DNA from: BOG-908 sp965198825
Lineage (GTDB): Bacteria; Pseudomonadota; Alphaproteobacteria; Acetobacterales; Acetobacteraceae
DNA length: 64,000 nt
Direction: 5' to 3'
Assembly (NCBI GenBank): GCA_965198825.1
Contig: CBDAQB010000003.1
Coordinates: 1,798,001 to 1,862,000, forward strand
Shown piece after piece: positions 46,363-55,367 of the stretch. Made by a program: the position numbers and the translations under genes. The notes under the pieces were generated by a model. The model was given only the letters and a program-made list of their open reading frames with translations, made no database searches and was not told where the DNA came from. Numbering within the stretch: the first letter of the stretch is position 1; every line of letters starts with the position of its first letter.

Positions 46363-49152
46363 ATGCCGAACGAAACTCACCTTGCCGACGACCTTCTCCG
46401 CCTGACCGAACGCGCCCGCGCCCGCGCCGGCGAGGATCCCTTTGGAAATCCTGTGCTGGCGGTGGCGCTCGCCATCAGCCGGCTGATGGACGAGGGCGAG
46501 GTCGATGAGGAGCGGATGACGTGCCTGATCAGGCATTTGCGCGACCGGGCGTTTGCCGGCCGTGCCAGGCGGCTCGCGCATTATGTGGGCATTGGCCGTG
46601 ACGGGAATGACGGTTTTGCCGCCTTGGCAGCGCAGCTGATCCGGCCCGACCCCAACGACAGCCCAGTGCCTTTCAAGCAGTTCGCCGCCTCGGTTCAGCG
46701 CACCAGGTTTGCGGCCGTGTTCACGGCGCACCCGACATTTGCCCTCGCACCTGCGGTGTTCACCGCGCTGGCCCATTTGGCTAGCGAGGCGGGCTCGGCG
46801 AGCGGCGACGAGACGACGCCTGCGTTCGACACGCACCGGCCGACGCGGCCCACCTTGCTGCAGGAGTTCGACGCAGCGCTGGTCGCCATCATCCACGGCC
46901 GGGATGCGCTCGATGGGCTGAACAGGGCCTTGCTGGAGGCTGCGCGCAACTGCTGGCCGGACCGCTGGCAGGAACTGGTGCCGCACCCGATCATCCTGAC
47001 CACCTGGGTCGGCTACGACACCGATGGGCGCACGGACATCGGCTGGTGGGACACGCTGCGCCTGCGCCTGGTGATGAAGCATCTGCAGCTCCAGCGCATC
47101 CTTCATCAGGTCGAGGGGGTGGCTGGTGCGGACGCGCTGGCGCAGCGGCTGGCGGAAGCGGCGGATACGGTCGAGACGCAGATCGATGCCTGCCCGAGTG
47201 CTGCCGATCCCGAGCAGACCGGCATCTTCGCCGATGCGCTGATCGGCAACCGCGACCGCGCCGTGCTCTCGCCCGAGGTTCTGTCGCCGCTGTTCACGGC
47301 GGCGATGAAGGCGTCCGACGACGCGGGCCGCTTGCAGATCGCCGTCGCCAGGGCGGGGCTTGCCGGCCAGGGCATGGCAATGGCGCACACGCATGTGCGG
47401 CTCAATGCGTCGCAGATCCATAATGCGGTACGTCTGCGGCTGGGGATCGACAGCCCGCCGGAGGACCGCGCGCGGCGGCGCACCCTGCTCTCTGCCATCA
47501 ATGCGGCGCTGGACACGGTGGAGGCGGTGCCTGTCGATTTCGGCTCGCTTCTGGCCGAGCAGGCGTCGGCGACGAAGCTGATGATGACGGTCGCGCAGAT
47601 GGTCAAACATATCGATACCGGCGCCTCCGTACGCTTCCTCATCGCCGAGACGGAGAGCGGTTTCACCCTTCTCGGCGCGCTGTGGCTGGCAAAACTGCTC
47701 GGGGTCGATCAGCGCATCGAAATCAGCCCGCTGTTCGAAACCGCCGATGCGCTGGAGCACGGCACGCGCATCCTCGAGGAAGCGCTGCGCAGCCCGCATT
47801 GGCGGGCCTACCTGAAATCCACTGGCAAGATGTGCCTGCAGTTCGGCTATTCGGACTCGGGGCGCTACGTCGGCCAGCTCGCAGCGAGCTACCTCATCGA
47901 ACGGCTGCGGCTGAAACTCGCGGACCTGATGGCGCGGCATGGGCTTGCCGATGTCGAGCTGATCCTGTTCGACACCCATGGCGAAAGCATCGGCCGCGGC
48001 GCGCATCCCGGCTCGCTCATCGACCGGCTGCGCTATTTGTCGCCGAACGTCGCCCGGCTGCCTTTCGCGCGCGCCGGCATTGCGGTGCGGGAGGAGAGCG
48101 CCTTCCAGGGCGGCGACGGCTATCTGCTGTTCGGCACCAGCGCGCTCGCCACGTCGACGATCGCCCGCATCGCGGAACATGCATTTGCACGCCTCCCGAC
48201 CCGGGAGGATGCGATCTATGCGGAGGCGGATTTCGCCGCTGATTTCTTCTCCTCGGTCGGGATTTCCATGCAGTCGCTGGTCGAGGATCCGGGCTACGCC
48301 TCCCTGCTCGGCGCCTTCGGGCCGGCGCTGCTCGATCCGACAGGATCGCGCCCTTCCGCCAGGCAGTCGGACAGCGGGGGGCCTGCGGTGATACGCCATC
48401 CGCGCGAGCTGCGGGCGATCCCGAACAATGCCATCCTCCAGCAGCTCGGCTGGTGCGCGAACACGCTGCAGGGCGTGGGCTCGGCGGCCGAACGCAATCC
48501 GGAGCTGTTCACCGACATGCGGGAGGAGAGCCCCCGCTTCCGGCGCGCCATCGACTTCGTGGCGCACGCGCTGCGGCACTCGGACCTCGATGTGCTGCGG
48601 GCGGTGATTTCGCTCATCGATCCCGGCTCCTGGCTCGACCGCGCGGCGCATGCCAAGCGGCCGGGGCGGGCCAGGGCGCTGGCGGAAGTCGCCCGGTCGC
48701 TAGAGTCGCTGGATCTGTGGGCGCCGGCGCAGGCGATGTTCCGCCAGGTGCAGTCCGACCATGTTCGCCTGCGCGAGGCCTGGCCGGACGCGCCGGAAAT
48801 GGCGACCGACGAGATGCTGCTTCATGCCCTGCGCGTGGCGCTGATCAGCCGGATCTGGCTGCTCTCCACCGGCATCCCGGAGTTCTCGCCGCGGCACGGG
48901 ATTTCCCGCGAGACGCTCATGCTGCGCCTGCTGCGTCTTGACGTGCCCGCCGCACTGGGCATCCTCGCCTTGGTGTTCCCTGCCGACCCCGACCCCTCCG
49001 TCGACCGCGACTTCGCCGAGCCACGCGGCCCACGCGCCGCGACCTCCTACCAGAGGGAGCACGAAACCATCTTCACGCCCATCGAGCGGCTGTTCTCCCT
49101 GGTGCGGGAAATCGGCACTGCGGTGACGCACCACGTCGGAGCCTTTGGATGA
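46363..49152 (+). CDS. Phosphoenolpyruvate carboxylase-like protein (altered active site)
   Basis: A 929-residue protein of the PEP carboxylase superfamily, which makes oxaloacetate from PEP and bicarbonate. His123 in FTAHPTF matches the catalytic His, and the metal ligands are kept (SPLFET Glu and GYSD Asp498). The Lys of GYSDSAK is Arg501, and the glycine loop FHGRGGSIGRGG reads FDTHGESIGRGA, placing His539 at the essential Arg. The C-terminal NTG of canonical enzymes is absent; this protein ends HHVGAFG. The fold is clear but activity is doubtful; it may be a divergent subfamily. No strong ribosome site. Its stop overlaps a permease start. Confidence 0.82.
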   Translation: MPNETHLADDLLRLTERARARAGEDPFGNPVLAVALAISRLMDEGEVDEERMTCLIRHLRDRAFAGRARRLAHYVGIGRDGNDGFAALAAQLIRPDPNDSPVPFKQFAASVQRTRFAAVFTAHPTFALAPAVFTALAHLASEAGSASGDETTPAFDTHRPTRPTLLQEFDAALVAIIHGRDALDGLNRALLEAARNCWPDRWQELVPHPIILTTWVGYDTDGRTDIGWWDTLRLRLVMKHLQLQRILHQVEGVAGADALAQRLAEAADTVETQIDACPSAADPEQTGIFADALIGNRDRAVLSPEVLSPLFTAAMKASDDAGRLQIAVARAGLAGQGMAMAHTHVRLNASQIHNAVRLRLGIDSPPEDRARRRTLLSAINAALDTVEAVPVDFGSLLAEQASATKLMMTVAQMVKHIDTGASVRFLIAETESGFTLLGALWLAKLLGVDQRIEISPLFETADALEHGTRILEEALRSPHWRAYLKSTGKMCLQFGYSDSGRYVGQLAASYLIERLRLKLADLMARHGLADVELILFDTHGESIGRGAHPGSLIDRLRYLSPNVARLPFARAGIAVREESAFQGGDGYLLFGTSALATSTIARIAEHAFARLPTREDAIYAEADFAADFFSSVGISMQSLVEDPGYASLLGAFGPALLDPTGSRPSARQSDSGGPAVIRHPRELRAIPNNAILQQLGWCANTLQGVGSAAERNPELFTDMREESPRFRRAIDFVAHALRHSDLDVLRAVISLIDPGSWLDRAAHAKRPGRARALAEVARSLESLDLWAPAQAMFRQVQSDHVRLREAWPDAPEMATDEMLLHALRVALISRIWLLSTGIPEFSPRHGISRETLMLRLLRLDVPAALGILALVFPADPDPSVDRDFAEPRGPRAATSYQREHETIFTPIERLFSLVREIGTAVTHHVGAFG

Positions 49153-50666
49153 GCAAGAGTTTCGCGGCCGTGCCGCAGGCGGCGATGCAAGAGCTGCCGC
49201 CGCCGCGTACCGGCAGCACCATCTTCGCGCGCAAGCCGATCGAGCGGATGCTGGAGGATGCGGAGCCAGATCCGCACGCCGGCGCCACGCTCCACCGCAC
49301 GCTCGGCCTGCGCAACCTGGTGGCGTTCGGCGTGGGCTCCGCCGTCGGCGTGTCGCTGTTCGTGCAAACCGGCTCGGAAGCAGCCCAGCACGCCGGCCCG
49401 GCTGTGGCTCTCTCGTTCCTTCTCGCCAGCTTCGTGTGCCTGCTTGCCGCACTGTGCTACGCCGAGTTCGCCGGCCTCGTTCCAGTGTGCGGCAGCGCCT
49501 ATTCCTACGCCTACGCCACCATGGGCGAAGGCGTCGCCTGGATGATCGGCTGGTGCCTGCTGCTTGAATATCTGATGAGCGGTTCGCTGGTCGCGATCGG
49601 CTGGTCCGGCTACGCGACCGCGACGCTCGCGAATTTCGGCATCCATCTACCAGAGGCGCTGACCGGCGCGCCGCTCACCATGGTCAACGAACATGTCGTC
49701 GCCAGCGGCAAACTCTTTGACATGCCCGCGGTGCTGATCACCCTGTTCACCGGCTACCTGGTGCTGCGCGGAACGAGCCTGAGCGCCAAGGTGAATGATA
49801 TCGTGGTCGGGCTGAAGATCGTCGCCATCGTTCTCGTCGTCATTGCAGCGGCGCCCTACATCGATCCGAAGCGCTGGGTGCCTTTCATCCCGCCCAGCAA
49901 CGGACACTCCGGCGGCTTCGGCGTCTCAGGCGTGATGCGCGCCGCTGGCGTGCTGTTCTTTGCCTATGTCGGCTTCGATTCCATTTCGACACTGGGCCAG
50001 GAAACGCGAAATCCGCAGAAGACCATTCCTCAGGCGCTGATGCTGTCGCTCGCCGTGTGCGTGGTGATCTATGTCGGGGTGGCGATGACCATGACGGGCA
50101 TTGCCGACTATCATACGCTGGACGTCGCCGACCCCATTTCGAAGGCGCTCGCCTCGCAAGGCGGCAAACTGCAACTGGCCCAGGTCTGCATTGGCGTCGT
50201 GGCGATCTTCGGCCTCGTCTCGGTGCTGCTCGTAACCTTGCTGGGCCAGGTGCGCATCTTCTACGCCATGGGCCGCGACGGGCTGCTGCCGCCTGCGTTC
50301 GCGAAGATCCACCCGCGCTACAAAACCCCGCACGTCGGCAGCATCGTCACCGCCGTCGGCGCCGCGGTATTCGCAGGGCTGTTTCCGCTCGACCTGCTCG
50401 GCGATCTCGTCTCGATCGGTACGTTGCTCGCCTTCGCGGTTGTCTCAGCCGGCGTGCTGATTCTGCGACGCACGATGCCAGACGCGCACCGCCCGTTCCG
50501 CACGCCGTTCATGCCGTTCACGCCTATCCTCGCTGTTCTGTCCTGCGTCGCTCTGATGGTCTCGTTGTCGAACGGGACCTGGTGGCGGCTGGGGCTTTGG
50601 CTGGTGATCGGCGCTGCGATGTATGCGGCTTATGGATTGCGGCACTCCAAGTTGCGGGTGGGCTAG
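49149..50666 (+). CDS. APC-family amino acid permease
   Basis: A 505-residue amino-acid/polyamine/organocation transporter with about 12-14 helices. The family consensus is clear: LRNLVAFGVGSAVGVSLFVQ (helix 1), YAEFAGLVPVCGSAYSYAY, FFAYVGFDSISTLGQETRNP and MGRDGLLPPAFAKIHPRYKT. It resembles cationic or branched amino-acid carriers of the YfnA type. Coupled to the PEP-carboxylase-like gene by a 4-bp ATGA overlap. Substrate not determined. Confidence 0.9.
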   Translation: MSKSFAAVPQAAMQELPPPRTGSTIFARKPIERMLEDAEPDPHAGATLHRTLGLRNLVAFGVGSAVGVSLFVQTGSEAAQHAGPAVALSFLLASFVCLLAALCYAEFAGLVPVCGSAYSYAYATMGEGVAWMIGWCLLLEYLMSGSLVAIGWSGYATATLANFGIHLPEALTGAPLTMVNEHVVASGKLFDMPAVLITLFTGYLVLRGTSLSAKVNDIVVGLKIVAIVLVVIAAAPYIDPKRWVPFIPPSNGHSGGFGVSGVMRAAGVLFFAYVGFDSISTLGQETRNPQKTIPQALMLSLAVCVVIYVGVAMTMTGIADYHTLDVADPISKALASQGGKLQLAQVCIGVVAIFGLVSVLLVTLLGQVRIFYAMGRDGLLPPAFAKIHPRYKTPHVGSIVTAVGAAVFAGLFPLDLLGDLVSIGTLLAFAVVSAGVLILRRTMPDAHRPFRTPFMPFTPILAVLSCVALMVSLSNGTWWRLGLWLVIGAAMYAAYGLRHSKLRVG

Positions 50667-50680
50667 GTAGGAAGAAAGCC

Positions 50681-50795
50681 TCTTCTTTTTTGAAAAAAAG
50701 AAGCAAAAAACTTTTGCGATTTGGGACCGGGCTTGAGGAAGTGCCGCGCCTATAAGTCCAAAAGTTTTTTGCTTCTTTTTTTTAAAAAAGAAGTG
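50681..50795. repeat. AT-armed inverted-repeat element, copy 7
   Basis: Arms TCTTCTTTTTTG..AAAAAAAGAAG and GCTTCTTTTTTTT..AAAAAAGAAG around GGGACCGGGCTTGAGGAAG. It lies between the convergent permease and metallo-hydrolase genes; the remaining ~190 bp before the hydrolase stop shows no gene. Confidence 0.85.
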
Positions 50796-50984
50796 CTTTC
50801 TTGCTCGGTCCGATCACCACAGCCGCGCCCTCAAGGCCGAGCAGTCTGCGGCAGTTAGCGGCGGATTGTCGTCATCGGGCGTTTTAGCCAGGTCGTTCAG
50901 TCCTGCGTCCCTATCACCTTTCCCCTTGCCTGCCCGCCTGAAGCTGATGATGCGCAGTATATCGCCACTAACGTAATTCGCTTG

Positions 50985-51803
50985 TTAACTCACCGCCCAC
51001 GCAGCTCCCTCGCGAACCACCCTGCCCTCGCTTTCCAGTTTGAGAAGATGCGCCAACACGCTGCGTTGGGCTGCACGGATGAGGTGCTGCGCGAGCCCTA
51101 GATACAGTGCGTGCACCAGATCCATCTCCGTGGCGGAGCGGTGTTGCAGCACGCGCAAAATGGCGGCTTCGCGGGCGCAGCGGTGGTTCAGCATGCCGCG
51201 GACGAGGGGGATTGGATCGGGGAGCGGCGGGCCGTGGCCGCCTAGGTAGAGGGTGTCGTTTCGGGCGAGCAGGCGGCGGAGGCTTTCCATGTAGGCGGCC
51301 ATGTCGCCGTCTGGCGGGCTGACGATGCTGGTGGACCAGGACATGACGTGGTCGCCTGTGAAGACGACGCCGTCGTCGCGGGTAAAGCTCAGATGGTCGG
51401 AGGCGTGGCCTGGCGTGTGGAGCGCGGTGAGCGGGCCTGCCTGGTCGCCATCATCGAGGGCGATGTCGGGCCTGAAGCTGTCGTCCCAGGGCGTGTGCCA
51501 GGCGAGCACGGGGGCGCCGGTGGCGGCTTTGAGGGCGGCGGTGGCGCCGAGATGGTCGGGGTGGGTGTGGGTGAGGAGGATGCGGGCGACCGGGCCGGCG
51601 GCTGCGAGGATGGCGGCGACGTGGGCGTGGTCGTCCGGTCCGGGGTCGATGATGGTGGCGCCTTCCGGACCGTCGAGCAGCCAGGTGTTGGTGCCTGTGT
51701 AGGTCATGGGGCCGGGGTTGCGCGCGACCAGGCGGCGTATGCCTGGGGCGGCCGGGATGGCGGTGCCGTAGGCGGCTTCGGTCTCGGTCAGAAAGCCTGC
51801 CAC
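50985..51803 (-). CDS. MBL-fold metallo-hydrolase (LACTB2-like)
   Basis: A 272-residue metallo-beta-lactamase-fold hydrolase. The metal-binding signature is LLTHTHPDHLG (His79, His81, Asp83, His84), with later His in LHTPGHASDHL, Asp in VFTGDHVM, and GGHGPPL. A winged-helix-like C-terminal region (HLIRAAQRSVLAHLLKLESE) matches LACTB2-type enzymes. Start GTG 51803. Substrate unknown; relatives hydrolyse thioesters or RNA. Confidence 0.88.
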   Translation of the reverse strand: MAGFLTETEAAYGTAIPAAPGIRRLVARNPGPMTYTGTNTWLLDGPEGATIIDPGPDDHAHVAAILAAAGPVARILLTHTHPDHLGATAALKAATGAPVLAWHTPWDDSFRPDIALDDGDQAGPLTALHTPGHASDHLSFTRDDGVVFTGDHVMSWSTSIVSPPDGDMAAYMESLRRLLARNDTLYLGGHGPPLPDPIPLVRGMLNHRCAREAAILRVLQHRSATEMDLVHALYLGLAQHLIRAAQRSVLAHLLKLESEGRVVREGAAWAVS

Positions 51804-51939
51804 GTTACCTCGTCATGGAGCGGCGGCGCTGCGGCGCTAGCCAGATGGGGGATGCTGTCGCATGTTGGACGAAAGCATGCCACCGCTCCCCTGCCTGCAG
51901 GGCGAGGCCGGCAAGGCGACGACGATCGGGAGTGAACGC

Positions 51940-52917
51940 ATGAAGGCTATCGTTTGCAACGCATTCGGGCCGGTGGACCAATTGGCATTCGAGGAGCGGC
52001 CGGACCCGGTCGCGGGGGTCGGCCAGGTGCTGATCGAAGTGCATGCCGCGGGGGTGAATTTCCCCGATGGGCTGATGGTGCGCGGTGAATACCAGGTGCG
52101 GCCGGAGCGGCCGTTCATTCCAGGGAGTGAAGTGGCGGGCATCGTCCGCGCCGTTGGGCCGAATGCCGAGGCCTTCACCGTCGGGCAGCGCGTGGTCGCG
52201 CTGTGCGGCCTGGGCGGCTTTGCCGATATTGTCACCGCCGAGGCGCATTCCACGCTGCCTATCCCGGCCGAGATGGATTTCGAAACGGCGGCCGGGTTCA
52301 TGCTGGTTTACGGCACATCGCTTCATGCGCTCGCCGACAAGGGCAAGCTGAAGGCCGGCGAGACGCTTCTCGTGCTGGGCGCTGCAGGCGGGGTCGGGCT
52401 TGCGGCGGTGGAAATCGGGCACGCCATGGGCGCGCGGGTCATTGCGGCCGCCTCCTCAGACGAAAAGCTTGCGCTGGCGAAGGAGCACGGCGCCAGCATC
52501 GGAATCAATTACGCGACCGCGGACCTCAAGGCCGAGCTCAAGCGCCTCGTTCCGCAAGGTGTCGACGTAGCCTACGACCCTGTCGGCGGGCCGCACACCG
52601 AAGCTGCCGTGCGCGGCCTCGCCTGGGGTGGACGGCTGCTGGTGGTGGGCTTCGCCGCCGGCGACATTCCGAAACTGCCTCTGAATTTGCTGCTGCTTCG
52701 CGAAGCAGAGGCGATCGGCGTGTTCTGGGGCACCTTCACGAAGCGTCATCCGGATCGGCATGCCGCCAACGTGGCGCGGCTGATGGGCTGGTTCAGCGAA
52801 GGCAAGTTGCGGCCGCATATCGGCGGCAGCTATCCGCTGGAGAAGACGCATGATGCGCTGGCCGAGGTTATGGGGCGGCGGGCTCATGGGAAGGTGGTTT
52901 TGATACCGAATAGGTAA
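51940..52917 (+). CDS. NADPH:quinone oxidoreductase (MDR family)
   Basis: A 325-residue medium-chain reductase of the zinc-free quinone oxidoreductase branch. ATG 51940 has GGGAG upstream; a 26-residue extension was rejected. The catalytic domain starts MKAIVCNAFGP and contains IEVHAAGVNFPDGLMVRGEY. The cofactor fold has VLGAAGGVGLAAVEIGHAMG (NADPH-binding) and the specific QGVDVAYDPVGG. Divergent from the metallo-hydrolase. Confidence 0.9.
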   Translation: MKAIVCNAFGPVDQLAFEERPDPVAGVGQVLIEVHAAGVNFPDGLMVRGEYQVRPERPFIPGSEVAGIVRAVGPNAEAFTVGQRVVALCGLGGFADIVTAEAHSTLPIPAEMDFETAAGFMLVYGTSLHALADKGKLKAGETLLVLGAAGGVGLAAVEIGHAMGARVIAAASSDEKLALAKEHGASIGINYATADLKAELKRLVPQGVDVAYDPVGGPHTEAAVRGLAWGGRLLVVGFAAGDIPKLPLNLLLLREAEAIGVFWGTFTKRHPDRHAANVARLMGWFSEGKLRPHIGGSYPLEKTHDALAEVMGRRAHGKVVLIPNR

Positions 52918-52924
52918 GGAAGCA

Positions 52925-53037
52925 TCTTCTTTTTTGAAAAAAAGAAGCAAAAAACTTCTCGACGTTTAGGCCCGGTCAAGCCGCAGCACCGCGCCAACAT
53001 TGCAAAAGTTTTTTGGTTCTTTTTTTCAAAAAAGAAC
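52925..53037. repeat. AT-armed inverted-repeat element, copy 8
   Basis: Arms ATCTTCTTTTTTG..AAAAAAAGAAG and GGTTCTTTTTTTC..AAAAAAGAAC around a diverged GC-rich centre (GGCCCGGTCAAGCCG). It lies 8 bp after the oxidoreductase stop, between two same-strand genes. Confidence 0.85.
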
Positions 53038-53078
53038 TGCTTCCTACCGCTTCTTTTTGTTAACACGCAGAGGAAACG

Positions 53079-54281
53079 ATGGATTTCACCTTCAACGACA
53101 AGACACGCGAATACCAGGAGCGTGTCAGCGCCTTCATGGACACGCATGTTTATCCAAACGAAGAGCGCTTTCACCAGGAAGTTTCGACGGGTGACCGGTG
53201 GGCGCCGACTCAGCTCATGGAGGAGCTGAAGCCAAAGGCACGCGAGGCAGGCTTGTGGAATCTGTTCCTGCCTGACTCGAACCGTGGAGCGGGGCTGAAG
53301 AATATCGAGTATGCGCCGCTCGCCGAGATCATGGGGCGGGTGGAGTGGGCTTCCGAGTGTTTCAATTGTTCCGCGCCAGATACAGGGAACATGGAAACCA
53401 TCGAGCGCTACGGCAGCGAGGCGCAGAAGCAGGAGTGGCTGGAGCCATTGCTGGAGGGGAAGATCCGCTCGGCGTTTGCGATGACGGAGCCGGCTGTCGC
53501 TTCTTCCGATGCGACAAACATCGAGAGCACGATCGAGCGCCAGGGCGATGAGTATGTCATCAACGGGCGAAAGTGGTGGACCTCGGGGGCCGGTGATCCG
53601 CGCTGCAAGATTTTCATCTTCATGGGCAAGACGAACCCACGGGCGGAGCGGCATGCGCAGCAGTCGATGATTTTGATTCCGCGCGACACGCCTGGCGTGG
53701 ACATCATGCGGTCGCTGAGCGTGTTCGGCTACGACGACGCGCCGCATGGGCACATGGAAGTGGATTTCCGCAATGTGCGTGTGCCTGCGAGCAATATTCT
53801 GCTTGGCGAGGGTCGCGGCTTCGAGATTGCACAGGGGCGGCTTGGCCCGGGACGCATTCATCACTGCATGCGTCTGATCGGCAAGGCGGAGCGGGCGCTC
53901 GAGAGCATGTGCAAGCGGGCCAAGGCGCGCGTGGCGTTCGGCAAGCCGGTGTCGGAGCAGACGGTGACGCTGGAGAGGATCGCCGAGGCGCGCTGCATGA
54001 TCGAGCAGGCGCGGCTTCTGACCTTGAAGGCGGCTCACATGATGGACACGGTGGGCAACAAGGCAGCGCGGGCCGAGATCGCCATGATCAAGGTGGTGGC
54101 GCCGAGCATGGCCTGCCAGGTGATCGACTGGGCGATGCAGGTGCATGGCGGCGCAGGCGTGAGCCAGGATTTCCACCTCGCCTATCATTACGCTAGCTCA
54201 AGGACCTTGCGTTTCGCTGACGGACCGGATGAAGTGCACCGGAACCAGATCGGGCGCCTGGAGCTTGCCAAATACAATTGA
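53079..54281 (+). CDS. Acyl-CoA dehydrogenase
   Basis: A 400-residue flavoenzyme for alpha,beta-desaturation of acyl-CoA. FAD-binding FAMTEPAVASSDATNIEST, INGRKWWTSGAGDP, and the C-terminal MQVHGGAGVSQDFHLAYHY with LRFADGPDEVHRNQIGRLEL fit the FadE/ACAD11-like group. GAGGAAAC precedes the ATG. Length and sequence suggest medium or long-chain substrates. No beta-oxidation partners are adjacent. Confidence 0.93.
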   Translation: MDFTFNDKTREYQERVSAFMDTHVYPNEERFHQEVSTGDRWAPTQLMEELKPKAREAGLWNLFLPDSNRGAGLKNIEYAPLAEIMGRVEWASECFNCSAPDTGNMETIERYGSEAQKQEWLEPLLEGKIRSAFAMTEPAVASSDATNIESTIERQGDEYVINGRKWWTSGAGDPRCKIFIFMGKTNPRAERHAQQSMILIPRDTPGVDIMRSLSVFGYDDAPHGHMEVDFRNVRVPASNILLGEGRGFEIAQGRLGPGRIHHCMRLIGKAERALESMCKRAKARVAFGKPVSEQTVTLERIAEARCMIEQARLLTLKAAHMMDTVGNKAARAEIAMIKVVAPSMACQVIDWAMQVHGGAGVSQDFHLAYHYASSRTLRFADGPDEVHRNQIGRLELAKYN

Positions 54282-55284
54282 TCGAGCGGGACTGAACACG
54301 CGGCGGCCGGGTGACCGGCCGCCGCAGCGGCACGGCACGGCCGCGGCATCGCTTCGACGATGCGGACTACTGGCCATGCTGGCGGCTTGCTTGCTGGCCG
54401 GCTGTGCCCCCACGACCGAGTGCTCGCTCGCGCGCGTGACAGATTTGCCTCTGGATCTCGAGAATGGCCACCTGGTCACCAGCGTGGAGATCAATGGATC
54501 GCCGGCGCGCATGGTGGTGGACACTGGGTCTTTCGGCACTGTGCTGACGCGCGAGGGCATTGCGCGGCTTCACCTGCCGCGGCCGGACTGGGTGTATGGC
54601 ACGGGGGTGACAGGCATCGGCGGCTCAAGAAGCTTCGGCACGCTTTCCACCGCCACGTTCAAGCTCGGCGCCATGCATGGCGAGGACCTGCAGTTCGGCG
54701 CGCTGGACGGCAAGGGTGTCATGGGCGATTTGGCGGCCGACGGCATTCTGGGCATGGACCTGCTGGGGCAAGTCGACGTCGATTTCGACTGGCCCGACCA
54801 CAAGCTCATTCTCTACAGAGCAGTCAAAGGCTGCCGCCTGGCCAACGCTGCTCTGGACCCGCCGCTCTACAAGTTGCCCATGGTGCCCCACGACGAGGAC
54901 CGCACGCCGCTTGTCTCGGTTGAAATTGCCGGGAAGCGGCTCCAAGCCTTGCTCGACAGCGGCTCGCCGGTGACCGCGCTGTATAGGCGAACTGCGCGGC
55001 GAATCGGGCTTCAGAAAACGGACCTCACCGCCAGCGAGACCGGCACGACAGGTGGGATAGGACCGGATGACGTTCGCACGTGGCGCCATGTGGTGGCGCC
55101 TGTCGCCGTCGGCGACATTACGATCAGCAACATGCCAGTCGACATATTGGATCAACGGAGCGAAGGCCCTGACGACATGATCCTTGGCCTGGACTTCTTC
55201 TCGCGCGTCCATCTGTGGCTGTCGTTTTCGTCGCAAACCGTGATCATGCAGTTCCCGCCCAAGTCTTCGCCGCCGGCGCCGTGA
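54229..55284 (+). CDS. Bilobal retropepsin-like aspartic protease, lipoprotein 1
   Basis: A protein of up to 351 residues with a lipobox (LLAGC) after a hydrophobic run. Two aspartic-protease motifs occur in one chain: MVVDTGSFGTVLT and ALLDSGSPVTAL, each followed by an ILGMDLL / ILGLDFF element. That is two lobes in one polypeptide, as in pepsins, and unlike the single-lobe retropepsins common in bacteria. The start is uncertain: ATG 54229 overlaps the dehydrogenase by 53 bp, while ATG 54376 leaves only 9 residues before the lipobox Cys with no basic n-region. Probably a periplasmic membrane-anchored peptidase. A close paralogue follows. Confidence 0.75.
   Translation: MKCTGTRSGAWSLPNTIDRAGLNTRRPGDRPPQRHGTAAASLRRCGLLAMLAACLLAGCAPTTECSLARVTDLPLDLENGHLVTSVEINGSPARMVVDTGSFGTVLTREGIARLHLPRPDWVYGTGVTGIGGSRSFGTLSTATFKLGAMHGEDLQFGALDGKGVMGDLAADGILGMDLLGQVDVDFDWPDHKLILYRAVKGCRLANAALDPPLYKLPMVPHDEDRTPLVSVEIAGKRLQALLDSGSPVTALYRRTARRIGLQKTDLTASETGTTGGIGPDDVRTWRHVVAPVAVGDITISNMPVDILDQRSEGPDDMILGLDFFSRVHLWLSFSSQTVIMQFPPKSSPPAP
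54301..54324 (+). terminator. GC-rich hairpin after acyl-CoA dehydrogenase
   Basis: CGGCGGCCGG-GTGA-CCGGCCGCCG is a perfect 10-bp stem with a 4-base loop, 19 bp beyond the dehydrogenase stop. No U tract follows, so it may terminate poorly or attenuate. It lies inside the alternative N-terminus of the next gene. Confidence 0.45.
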
Positions 55285-55367
55285 CCGGGAGATCAGTGAG
55301 TGGAAGAGCAATCCTGGTGACGTATTCCTTCCTTCAGGCTTGGTCGAAAGCTTTACCGACGAGAACG

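Noticed and set aside
54376..55284. ATG 54376 as the sure start of aspartic protease 1
   Set aside because: It would leave only nine residues before the lipobox cysteine and no basic n-region; kept as an alternative only.
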